From Gammaproteobacteria bacterium (GTDB lineage Bacteria; Pseudomonadota; Gammaproteobacteria; Competibacterales; Competibacteraceae), in NCBI GenBank assembly GCA_024234995.1, contig JACKNF010000006.1, positions 1 to 64,000 on the forward strand: 64,000 nucleotides of DNA. Direction: 5' to 3'. A model generated the notes under the pieces. That model did no database searches. It had not been told where the DNA came from and saw only the letters and a list, made by a program, of their open reading frames with translations. Position numbers and translations under genes: made by a program. Positions 39,057-46,465 of the stretch are shown here, in pieces. Position 1 is the first letter of the stretch, and every line of letters begins with the position of its first letter.

Positions 39057-40169
39057 ATGCCCAAACCATGTTTGATCGTCTCTACTTGCGGCACCAGTCT
39101 GCTAACCAACAATGCTGATTCCGGCCTGCCAGCCCTGCTGACCCGCTTTGCCAATCGATCCAAACCGGAGGATGTGCCAACCGAACCACGCCAGCGCATT
39201 CAGCAGCATCTTGATGCGCGACGCGAGGAGTTCACGCAGGAAACCGATTTGCAACGCCTGATGGAACTCAGCGCTGAGTTAAACGGGCTGATTCGCTTTT
39301 ACGGCGGCAATCTCAGCGCCGCCCGCGATCAACACGTTCTCTTGGCAACGGACACTTGGTTAGGCGAAAGCACCGCGCGTATCGTGGCGGATGCGCTCGA
39401 ACGCCACGGTCATCTCGTTGAAGTCAAGCGGGTGCGGGATTTGCGCACCGACGACCCGGCCAGTTTCCGTTGGGCCATGTCCGATCTGGTGGCGTGGTGC
39501 GCTGAAACACTCAAGGGCTACCGGGATGCCGGTCATCGTGTAGTGTTCAATCTCACCGGCGGATTCAAGAGCGTGCAAGGCTTCATGCAGGCGCTGGGAA
39601 TGATTTATGCCGATGAAAGCGTCTACGTGTTCGAGCGCACCGAGCAATTGCTGCGCTTGCCACGCCTGCCGGTGCAACTCGATTCCAAAGCCATTTTGCG
39701 CCGGCACCTCGCGGTATTCCGGCGAATCGCGGCGAGTTTGCTAGTCCGCGAGGCGGAAGTGGCCGGCGTGCCAGAATCGCTGGTAAACACACTCGATGGG
39801 CAAGCGGTGTTTTCTCCTTGGGGCGAACTGGTCTGGCAAGAAGCGTATCGCGCTGTTTATAGCGCGGAATTGTTGGAGCCGATCACGCCCAAGCTGGCCT
39901 TAGGGCCTCGATTTCAGCAGACGCTAGACGGTTTGACGCCGGATCGTTTGCGCCACATCAACGAACACCTCGACCAACTGGCGCGGCGGTTGGAAGACGG
40001 TAAAACCTACAACCCGCGCTCGCTGGATTTCAAGCCGCTCCAGGGAACGGGACACAAAGGCAGCACGCACGAATGCGACGCCTGGGCCGATGAGGACGCC
40101 AAACGCCTTTTTGGGCATTTTGAAGGTGGGCGCTATATCATCGACCGGCTGGATAAGGGCTTGCATTGA
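39057..40169 (+). CDS. APE2256-family CRISPR CARF protein with RelE-like C-terminus (Cami1-like candidate)
   Basis: The N-terminal CARF domain (about 1-210) has LIVSTCGTSLLTNNAD at the ligand site and VVFNLTGGFKSVQGFMQALG as the second motif, as in the APE2256/TIGR02619 family. A linker domain follows. The last 60 residues (SLDFKPLQG..., THECDAWADEDAKRLFGHFEG..., ending YIIDRLDKGLH) resemble the strand pattern of RelE-type mRNA interferases. A CARF-RelE protein activated by cyclic tetraadenylate (Cami1) has been described in gammaproteobacteria, and this may be such a protein. The CARF family is seen clearly; the RelE assignment is my inference. AAGGAAA lies upstream of the ATG. Confidence 0.72.
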   Translation: MPKPCLIVSTCGTSLLTNNADSGLPALLTRFANRSKPEDVPTEPRQRIQQHLDARREEFTQETDLQRLMELSAELNGLIRFYGGNLSAARDQHVLLATDTWLGESTARIVADALERHGHLVEVKRVRDLRTDDPASFRWAMSDLVAWCAETLKGYRDAGHRVVFNLTGGFKSVQGFMQALGMIYADESVYVFERTEQLLRLPRLPVQLDSKAILRRHLAVFRRIAASLLVREAEVAGVPESLVNTLDGQAVFSPWGELVWQEAYRAVYSAELLEPITPKLALGPRFQQTLDGLTPDRLRHINEHLDQLARRLEDGKTYNPRSLDFKPLQGTGHKGSTHECDAWADEDAKRLFGHFEGGRYIIDRLDKGLH

Positions 40170-40197
40170 AAAACGATTGGTACGGGAGCGTACAACC

Positions 40198-40239
40198 ATG
40201 CACTGGCAGGCAATCTGTGATAACCCATTCATTCGCTAA
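40198..40239 (+). pseudogene. Possible Uma2-like N-terminal remnant
   Basis: A 13-codon reading frame (M-H-W-Q-A-I-C-D-N-P...) resembles the opening of many Uma2-family proteins, then stops. A related start (MNWQAI...) occurs at 39028, just before the APE2256-family gene. Both may be scars of the same inserted or deleted gene; chance similarity is possible with so few residues. Confidence 0.25.
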
Positions 40240-40285
40240 GCCCGGCTATTGCCTACCATCCTATTGATCTCACTGTCATTCATTT

Positions 40286-40315
40286 GCCCTCTCTCCCGCA
40301 AGCGGGCGAGGAGCG
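40286..40315. repeat. Palindrome upstream of CARF-HEPN gene
   Basis: GCCCTCTCTCCCGC and GCGGGCGAGGAGC form an imperfect hairpin in the 209-bp gap before the CARF-HEPN gene. It is of the same CCCTCTCCC class seen in other intergenic regions here. Confidence 0.35.
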
Positions 40316-40378
40316 TGAACGGTTACCCCAGAATTACAGGATCGACTGATCCAATGAACCACAAGGATTCTCTCCGCC

Positions 40379-41656
40379 ATGCCCTCGATCCTTCTCCTCT
40401 GCACGGTCGGCGGTTCGCACGAACCGATCCTGACTGCCCTGCGGCAAACCAAGCCGGAATTTACCTGCTTCATCTGCACCGGCCACGACCCGGCGACTGG
40501 CCGCCCCGGCTCCGACATGCAGATTCTCGGCAAGGGAAAATGCATCAAGGCCCACCCCAGTGACGGCAAACCCAGCTTGGACAATATCCCTGCCCAGGCC
40601 GGGTTGCAGGAAGGCCAGTACGAGGTCGTGCATGTCCCCGCCGATGATCTGGACGAGGTGTTCTGCATTCTGCGCAACGTGATTCAACGCCTCAACGAGC
40701 AGTTTCCTAACGCACGGTTGCTGGCTGATTACACCGGCGGCACCAAGACCATGACCGCCGGTCTGGTCAGCGCGGCGCTGGAAAGCGATGGGGTGGAACT
40801 GCAACTGGTGACCGGTTCGCGCGCTGATCTGATCAAAGTACGCTCCGGCATGGAGGCGGTGACCCAGGCCACTGTCGAGCGGGTGCGCCTGGAGCGGGCG
40901 ATGCATCCGTATGTGGAAGCATGGCGGCATTACGCCTATGCGGAAGCGTATCAAGGGCTGGCGGCCTTGCACCGGCCACGTGATCAGCGGCTGGCGGCCC
41001 GTTGGGCCATGCTGCGGGATTTGAGCCGGGGATTGGATGCCTGGGACCGGTTCGACCATAGAACGGCCCTGGAGTGGCTGGAGCCTTACCGGCCACGCAT
41101 TGGCGCACGTTGGACACCGCAACTGATAGCGCTGAAACGCTTGACCACCGAGGACAGCGCCCAGGAACCGGCGCGCTTGTTCGACCTGTGGCGCAACGCC
41201 GGGCGGCGGGCGGCGCAAGGCTGTTACGACGACGCGGTAGCGCGGGTTTACCGGCTGCTGGAATGGTCGGCGCAATGGCTGTTGCGCACCCGCTGCGGCA
41301 TCGACACCGGCAATGTGCTGGTGCCGCAGATTCCACGCGGCATGCTGCTGACACCAAACAGCAAAGGGAAGATTCAGGCCGGCTTGATGAGCGCCTGGGA
41401 GTTACTGGCTCATCATCAGCCGGATAGTCCAGCAGGCCAATTCTTCAATGCGGAACGCAATACCCTATTGAACCGGCTGCAAATGCGTAATCAATCAATC
41501 CTGGCGCATGGCTTCCGGCCCGTGGCGGAAAGCGACTGGCGGCCGCTGGCGGCCTGGATTGAAACGCAATTGCTGGCCGCCTTGTTGCGCGAAACCGTTT
41601 CGTTAAACATTCGGGAGCTGCCGCCGCAATTACCGGTCCAGCCGCTGGTGGAGTAA
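40379..41656 (+). CDS. TIGR02710-family CARF-HEPN ribonuclease (Csm6-like)
   Basis: This is a 425-residue CRISPR ancillary protein. The N-terminal CARF domain shows LLLCTVGGSHEPILTAL (about 5-21) and LADYTGGTKTMTAGLVSAAL (about 116-135). The C-terminal helical domain carries a HEPN-type R-x6-H motif, R370 to H377 in RNQSILAHG, the usual RNase site. Cyclic oligoadenylate binding to the CARF would switch on RNA cleavage. It is the last effector gene before the adaptation genes and looks intact. Confidence 0.82.
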   Translation: MPSILLLCTVGGSHEPILTALRQTKPEFTCFICTGHDPATGRPGSDMQILGKGKCIKAHPSDGKPSLDNIPAQAGLQEGQYEVVHVPADDLDEVFCILRNVIQRLNEQFPNARLLADYTGGTKTMTAGLVSAALESDGVELQLVTGSRADLIKVRSGMEAVTQATVERVRLERAMHPYVEAWRHYAYAEAYQGLAALHRPRDQRLAARWAMLRDLSRGLDAWDRFDHRTALEWLEPYRPRIGARWTPQLIALKRLTTEDSAQEPARLFDLWRNAGRRAAQGCYDDAVARVYRLLEWSAQWLLRTRCGIDTGNVLVPQIPRGMLLTPNSKGKIQAGLMSAWELLAHHQPDSPAGQFFNAERNTLLNRLQMRNQSILAHGFRPVAESDWRPLAAWIETQLLAALLRETVSLNIRELPPQLPVQPLVE

Positions 41657-41681
41657 GCCGCTTCTCCGGCCAGCGCCCTTC

Positions 41682-41695
41682 CGGCAAGCTTGCCG
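41682..41695. repeat. Palindrome CGGCAAGCTTGCCG (copy 3 of 3)
   Basis: This perfect 14-bp palindrome begins 26 bp after the stop of the CARF-HEPN gene, identical to the copy at 30424-30437. Confidence 0.45.
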
Positions 41696-41708
41696 TCCCA
41701 GCCTTCCC

Positions 41709-41761
41709 GCGTGCTCCGGCGTATAACGGATAGCCATATCAGCTTCACTGCCGGAGCACGC
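41709..41761. promoter_or_regulatory. Long inverted repeat covering the cas2 ribosome binding site
   Basis: A perfect 12-bp inverted repeat, GCGTGCTCCGGC at 41709-41720 and GCCGGAGCACGC at 41750-41761, with a 29-bp loop, ends two bases before the cas2 ATG. The GGAG that would serve as Shine-Dalgarno site (41753-41756) lies inside the right arm, so the folded mRNA would hide it. The same palindrome could instead be a protein operator. Seen directly; function inferred. Confidence 0.55.
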
Positions 41762-41763
41762 CA

Positions 41764-42045
41764 ATGCCTGACCGCATTCTCTATCTTGCTGCCTACGATG
41801 TGACCGATCCTGGCCGGTTGCAGGCCGCCTTGCACGTTTTGAAAGGCTATGCCTGCGGCGGACAGAAATCGGTGTTCGAGTGTTTTTTGACCGAACGGGA
41901 GCGGCGCGCCTTGGTGGCAGAAATCCGCGGGGTGCTGAACCTGGCCTGCGACCGGTTTCTGTTGTTGCCGCTGGGCGGAGTCAAAGTGCGCACGCTGGGC
42001 ATTGCCCTGCCGCCGGGTGATCCTGATTTCTACTATGTGGGGTGA
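41764..42045 (+). CDS. cas2: CRISPR-associated Cas2 (first copy)
   Basis: This is a 93-residue Cas2-family protein. The first strand ends in AYDVTDPGRL, with the conserved Asp, followed by KSVFECFLTERE and a late hydrophobic strand. Cas2 forms the central dimer of the Cas1-Cas2 integrase that inserts spacers. It lies immediately upstream of the canonical Cas1 and is preceded by an inverted repeat over its ribosome binding site. Its sequence is clearly different from the second Cas2 at 43896. Confidence 0.85.
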   Translation: MPDRILYLAAYDVTDPGRLQAALHVLKGYACGGQKSVFECFLTERERRALVAEIRGVLNLACDRFLLLPLGGVKVRTLGIALPPGDPDFYYVG

Positions 42046-42094
42046 GGTCCGCCCCTTTCCCGCTCTGGGAGAGGGCGCGAATGCGAGGTGCCGG

Positions 42095-43069
42095 ATGGGA
42101 ACTTTATATCTGGATCGCCGCAACCTGCGTCTGCGGCTGGACGGCAAGCGATTGGTGATTGACGAGCCGGACGCCCGGCCACGCGGGGTGCCATTGGCGC
42201 TGCTGGAGCGGGTAGTGATGCAGGGTTGGGTGCAATTCGACAGCGGGGTGCTGGCGGCGTTGGCGGAACAGGGCGCTTCCGTCGTCTGCCTGAGCGCGCG
42301 CCATAGCCGGCGGACAGCAATTTTGCTGGGGCCGGGACATGGCGATGCGCGCCGGCGGCTGGCGCAGTATCAACTGACCTTTGATCCGGCGAGCCGCTTG
42401 ATCCTGGCGCGGCGGTTGATTGCTGGCAAGCTGCGTGCGCAAATCCGTTTGCTGGAAACCGCGCAAGCGCAACGGCCGGACATGCGTAAGCCGTTGCATG
42501 ACGGATTGGCCACGCTGCGAGGCTTGTTGCCGGCGCTGGCAATCGCGGCAGACCGGGATACGGTGCTGGGCCTAGAAGGCGCTGGGGCGGCGGCACATTT
42601 CGCGGCGCTGACTGCTTTGTTTCCGCCATCGTTGCATTTCACGGGGCGCAATCGCCGTCCGCCACGTGATCCGGTCAATGCCTGTCTGTCGCTGGGCTAC
42701 ACCCTGTTGCATTTCGAGGCGGTGCGCGCGGCTTATGGTGCAGGGCTGGACCCGTTGCTCGGTTTTTTCCACGAGCCAGCGTATGGCCGCGAGTCGCTGG
42801 CCTGTGATCTGATTGAGCCATTGCGGCCCCGGCTGGATGGCTGGGTGTGGCATCTGTTCCGGGAACGGCGGTTGCGCGAGGGTGACTTCGTGCTGGACAA
42901 GGGCGCGTGTCTATTAGCCAAAGAGGGCCGGCAGACATTTTACGCTGGTTATGAGGGCTGGATTCCGCCCTTGCGCCGGTATCTGCGGCACGAAAGTTAT
43001 CGATTGGCCCGCTGGCTGAATGAGCAAGCACCGGACTGGGCGGCACGGGAGAACAATGATGTTGGATGA
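42095..43069 (+). CDS. cas1: CRISPR-associated endonuclease Cas1 (canonical)
   Basis: This is the 324-residue Cas1 integrase subunit. All three metal-binding residues are visible: E161 in LGLEGAGAAAHF, H226 in GFFHEPAYG and D238 in ESLACDLIEPLRP. The N-terminal beta domain and C-terminal helical domain are complete. The ATG at 42095 follows GAGGTG; an upstream start at 42002 inside cas2 is rejected. It overlaps the next, Cas1-like, gene by 14 bp. Confidence 0.93.
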   Translation: MGTLYLDRRNLRLRLDGKRLVIDEPDARPRGVPLALLERVVMQGWVQFDSGVLAALAEQGASVVCLSARHSRRTAILLGPGHGDARRRLAQYQLTFDPASRLILARRLIAGKLRAQIRLLETAQAQRPDMRKPLHDGLATLRGLLPALAIAADRDTVLGLEGAGAAAHFAALTALFPPSLHFTGRNRRPPRDPVNACLSLGYTLLHFEAVRAAYGAGLDPLLGFFHEPAYGRESLACDLIEPLRPRLDGWVWHLFRERRLREGDFVLDKGACLLAKEGRQTFYAGYEGWIPPLRRYLRHESYRLARWLNEQAPDWAARENNDVG

Positions 43070-43892
43070 AATCGGCCATCGTTGGGATAATGAGACTCCA
43101 GGACCGCGTAAGCCTTTGTATCTGCGCGGTCATCCAGGCATGCAGGTCGAGGCGGATGGTCCAGCCTTGCGGGTGCGGCAACCGGCAAAGGCCGCATTGC
43201 TGTTTCCGCTGGAGCGTGTGGTGCGGGTAATCAGTAGTGGCGCGGTGCAGTGGGACTGTGAGGCGTTGCTGACCTGCGCAGAAGCGGCGGTGCCGGTGGT
43301 GTTTTTACATCGGGATGGGTCGGTGCGCGCCTATCTATTTGGCAAAAATACCCGCTCCCGTGATCCGCATGATCTCTTGTACAGCCGTTTACGGGCGCGG
43401 TTGGCCCGGCCTAATGGCATGAAGCGTTATGATCAGTGGCGGCGGATGGCAACGCAGGCAGCAATTGAGGCGTTGTTGCGGCAATGGGGTACCCGGTATG
43501 CGGAATGCCATCCGGCGCGGTTGCGGCAGGAATTAGCGTTGTTGCGGCAGCGTTATGCCGGACCAGGTCCGGCGGAGTTGATCGAGGCACGGTTATATGG
43601 ATTGTTGGCGGCGTTCAGCGCGGAGTTGCTAGCGGAGGCGGGTTTAGATGCACTGCGATGGACGAAGCTGGATTTTGCCTTTGATCTGGCGGGCGATTTG
43701 GCGAATTTGCTGCGCTGGGCAATGGAAACCCCGGTGTTAAAAGTCTTGGAGGCGCATGACCGGGGGAAAACCGATGCGCTGTATCTGGTGGACGAGGCGC
43801 AGTTAGTGGCGTTGTTTGAGCGCTACGTTCCTGATTTGCGGCGTGTGGGTTTGGATGCGCTGCGGCAATTGCGGCAATTGCTGGAGACCTGA
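43056..43892 (+). CDS. Cas1-like paralogue, catalytic His not found
   Basis: A 278-residue protein whose N-terminal half follows the Cas1 beta-domain pattern (PLYLRGHPGMQVEADG..., LERVVRVISSGAVQWDCEALLTCAEAAVPVVFL, 20-87). Its C-terminal half is helical. In the place of the GxEG helix there is LIEARLYGLLAAF (E177). The FHEP histidine motif is missing from LDFAFDLAGDLANLLRWAME, where only an Asp remains. It probably cannot perform full Cas1 catalysis. It overlaps the true cas1 by 14 bp and sits 3 bp before a second cas2, so it may form a heteromeric or regulatory integrase partner. The homology to Cas1 is my reading and needs confirmation. Confidence 0.65.
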   Translation: MMLDEIGHRWDNETPGPRKPLYLRGHPGMQVEADGPALRVRQPAKAALLFPLERVVRVISSGAVQWDCEALLTCAEAAVPVVFLHRDGSVRAYLFGKNTRSRDPHDLLYSRLRARLARPNGMKRYDQWRRMATQAAIEALLRQWGTRYAECHPARLRQELALLRQRYAGPGPAELIEARLYGLLAAFSAELLAEAGLDALRWTKLDFAFDLAGDLANLLRWAMETPVLKVLEAHDRGKTDALYLVDEAQLVALFERYVPDLRRVGLDALRQLRQLLET

Positions 43893-43895
43893 GTC

Positions 43896-44255
43896 ATGGC
43901 GTTGAGGCGGCGGCTTTATTTGATTTGTTACGATATTTCCGTGATCGAGGACCCGAAGCGTTTAAATCGGGTCGCGCGGTATCTGAGCAAGTTCGCGTTT
44001 CGGGTGCAGTATTCCGTATTCGTGGGCAGCTTTTTCGAACATTCGCTAGAAGGGGTCTTGCGCGGACTGGAGCGGATCATCGACCCGCGCAAGGATGATG
44101 TGCGCTGCTATCCGTTGCCGGAGCGGGCGGATATCGTGATGTTGGGCCGGCAGATTTTTCCAGAAGATATCATGCTGATCCGGGATGGGCGGAATGTTCT
44201 GCGGCTGGGTGCGGCTCCGGCTCCGCTATCGCAGGGTAGTCTGTTTTTCACCTGA
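43896..44255 (+). CDS. cas2: CRISPR-associated Cas2 (second copy)
   Basis: This 119-residue Cas2 is longer than the first copy. It has YLICYDISVIEDPKRLNRVA with the conserved Asp, FRVQYSVFVGSFFEHSLE, then IIDPRKDDVRCYPLP and an additional C-terminal tail of about 30 residues. It starts three bases after the Cas1-like gene and is the last cas gene before the leader and array. With the first pair it makes a cas2-cas1-cas1'-cas2' unit. Confidence 0.9.
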   Translation: MALRRRLYLICYDISVIEDPKRLNRVARYLSKFAFRVQYSVFVGSFFEHSLEGVLRGLERIIDPRKDDVRCYPLPERADIVMLGRQIFPEDIMLIRDGRNVLRLGAAPAPLSQGSLFFT

Positions 44256-44453
44256 TAGGTTCTTCTCGTTCCTTTCGTGGCATGACGTGGTTCTGCTATA
44301 TTTATCTCCAGTTTTTATAGTGCTTCGATACTATTGATCATCATCAAAACTACACTGTTGTAGAATGGCAAAAAAGATAACTTTTTGCACAACAGATTTC
44401 CTGTCAACTACCCCTGCATGTGGTTGTTTTGAAAGATTTTCTAGTGTTGAGGG
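44256..44453 (+). promoter_or_regulatory. CRISPR leader
   Basis: This is a 198-bp A+T-rich non-coding stretch between the last cas gene and the first repeat. The degenerate repeat lies at the far end of the array, so this side is the leader, where new spacers enter and the pre-crRNA promoter should be. I see no promoter good enough to mark exactly. Confidence 0.65.
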
Positions 44454-45606
44454 CTTTGAAAACTTGCCCTGATGAAGAAGGGATTAAGACAAGATAAATC
44501 ACAGCCCCTCCAATAGCTTTCTTTGAAAACTTGCCCTGATGAAGAAGGGATTAAGACGAAATCCCAACGGTAGTAAGCGGCCCTGACCTTTGAAAACTTG
44601 CCCTGATGAAGAAGGGATTAAGACACTTCCAGTCGCGCACCCCAGCCAACAATATCTTTGAAAATCTTGCCCTGATGAAGAAGGGATTAAGACGGTAGTA
44701 GGCTGACTTGACGACCTCCCCGGAAGGTCTTTTGAAAACTTGCCCTGATGAAGAAGGGATTAAGACAGCAGGGATGCGCCGGTCATCAATACGTCGCGCA
44801 CTTTGAAAACTTGCCCTGATGAAGAAGGGATTAAGACGGTAGCGTTGTTCTCGATCTCCGGCAAACAGAGCCTTTGAAAACTTGCCCTGATGAAGAAGGA
44901 TTAAGACTCTAAGTTCATCTCTTTATTCCTAAAAAAGCCCCCTTTGAAAACTTGCCCTGATGAAGAAGGGATTAAGACGTATGAGCGGATTTCAAACGAT
45001 TTGGTTACGTTCCTTTGAAAACTTGCCCTGATGAAGAAGGGATTAAGACCGATCAACTCTATGATCGTTGCGCGGATTGATTTCTTTGAAAACTTGCCCT
45101 GATGAAGAAGGGATTAAGACTGGCCATCAACCTTTAGTCTAGCTAATAGCTATCCCAACATGCTATTTTAAGCAACTTATTGATTAATGATTACTTTTAA
45201 ACACGGCCTTAAAATAGAGCAGCAAAAATAACGAGTTACTTAATATCCTCAGTAGGGATATTCATTAGCTAGACTATTCATCAAGTGCAAGCTTACTCCT
45301 TTGAAAACTTGCCCTGATGAAGAAGGGATTAAGACGAAGGCATCATTCTTCTCCGGGAAACGGATGGATACTTTGAAAACTTGCCCTGATGAAGAAGGGA
45401 TTAAGACATGATAACCGGCTGATCATCCGGGTACGGCTTTGAAAACTTGCCCTGATGAAGAAGGGATTAAGACGATTTTTATTGCGGATGCCGCGCGGGG
45501 TGTTGGTCTTTGAAAACTTGCCCTGATGAAGAAGGGATTAAGACCAATACCTGGATATTGAGCATCCTTAAAGCGGTGAGTCTTTGAAAACTTGCCGTGA
45601 TGAAGA
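44454..45606 (+). CRISPR. Type III-B-associated CRISPR array, 14 full repeats plus degenerate terminal repeat, 14 spacers
   Basis: The repeat unit is 37 bp, beginning CTTTGAAAACTTGCCCTGAT and ending GAAGAAGGGATTAAGAC. Repeats start at 44454, 44521, 44588, 44656, 44730, 44801, 44872, 44942, 45013, 45084, 45299, 45371, 45437, 45508 and 45582. Variants: the 44656 copy has one extra T, the 44730 copy has T for the first C, and the 44872 copy lacks one G. The last copy is intact only to about 45606 with one mismatch. Spacers are mostly 29-37 bp; the tenth is 178 bp because of a MITE-like insertion. The stem CCCT/AGGG and the 3' ATTAAGAC suit Cas6 cutting with an 8-nt handle, transcribed on the + strand from the cas side. 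Confidence 0.97.
45135..45276. mobile_element. MITE-like element inserted in a CRISPR spacer
   Basis: This 142-bp A+T-rich sequence has 22-bp terminal inverted repeats (left 45135-45156, right 45255-45276, 19 of 22 matching) beginning TAGTCTAGCTAAT, and inner imperfect inverted repeats around GCTATTTTAAG. The ends are TA, consistent with a TA target duplication of the Tc1/mariner-IS630 kind. Removing the element and one TA leaves a 38-bp spacer, close to the normal spacer size. It is too short to code for a transposase. Confidence 0.7.
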
Positions 45607-45907
45607 CCTACAAATTCAGTTCATTATGGCATCACCTTGATCATTTCGAACCGAATCAAAGTGGCCTATCCAATCCAGCATCCATAGCAAACGCACGATA
45701 GCGCCACTGTGGAAAGCCTGAAGAATCGCATATCCGATCACTGTTTATCAAAATTGGCATTTAATTTGCTGTAATCCAATTATACACCAGAGCAATTACA
45801 CTATCCTTGGATTTTTCCGGTTCGCACCCAACGCCCTTTTCTGCGACTGCGGTGTTGAATTGGCTGAATTTCGTATTGATTCTGAAATAGCCGGAGAGTC
45901 AAAACTT
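45607..45907. other. Non-coding stretch after the array
   Basis: About 300 bp between the degenerate last repeat and the HExxH-protein gene. I find no convincing ORF, RNA gene or long repeat here; the sequence is mixed, with an A+T-rich segment (about 45735-45800) that may hold the promoter for the next two genes. Confidence 0.4.
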
Positions 45908-46465
45908 ATGAGCATTACGTTACCCACCAGCGCGCGTTTGATGAGTTCTTCTGAATATCAGATCGTTTCCCGAGTGTTCGGAAACACCTTGCCTTGGCGG
46001 CAAAGAATCATTGTGACCAACGGGGCCGGATTACAAAATCGTCCATTCACGATCCCAACCTCTTTGATCCGGGTGTTGCTCGGCGCGGCGGCAACGGGCT
46101 TTCTGGCGCCGGTTACAGCCGCTATTGGTTCATTGACCACATTTATCAATCTAGCCTATGTCATGAATGTGGGCAGCGCCTACAGCAGCCTCGATACAAC
46201 GCAAAAAGGCTTGCTGGTTCACGAAACAGCACATGTTTGGCAGGGAAAAAACAGTACCTTGGCTTTAAGCTATGTCTTTAGCTCATGTGTGAGCCAATGC
46301 ATTCGCGGCGGAGGAGCCTATGCCTACACACCCGGTAATAGCTGGAGTAGTTACAACGTCGAGCAACAGGCATCGATCGTCGAGGATTGGTTTAATGCCG
46401 GAGAACCAACGTCTGGCCCATTATGGGGATATATCGACAACTATGTCCGGAAAGGGATTACTTGA
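45908..46465 (+). CDS. Putative HExxH metallopeptidase-like protein
   Basis: From the ATG at 45908 (GGAGAG upstream) this is 185 residues. It has a zinc-binding HExxH motif in LLVHETAHVWQGKN (about 106-119) and a conserved NVEQQASIVEDWF near 151-163 that may supply further ligands. A hydrophobic stretch (about 58-85) could be a membrane-interacting helix. The VWQ-containing motif resembles zincin-like domains found near phage-tail-like and type VI proteins, but I cannot name the family. Its 3' end overlaps the following lipoprotein gene by 23 bp, so the two are co-expressed. Confidence 0.6.
   Translation: MSITLPTSARLMSSSEYQIVSRVFGNTLPWRQRIIVTNGAGLQNRPFTIPTSLIRVLLGAAATGFLAPVTAAIGSLTTFINLAYVMNVGSAYSSLDTTQKGLLVHETAHVWQGKNSTLALSYVFSSCVSQCIRGGGAYAYTPGNSWSSYNVEQQASIVEDWFNAGEPTSGPLWGYIDNYVRKGIT

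Noticed and set aside
40334..41275. 313-codon open frame on the minus strand
   Set aside because: It lies entirely opposite the CARF-HEPN gene, has no protein-like motif and reflects G+C-rich codon bias.
43056..43892. Reverse transcriptase or other domain fused to Cas1
   Set aside because: No YxDD motif or extra domain is present in either Cas1-like protein.
45121..45298. Second leader between two CRISPR arrays
   Set aside because: The matched terminal inverted repeats and the normal-length spacer left after removal favour an insertion; no promoter-like copy of the 44256-44453 leader is seen.
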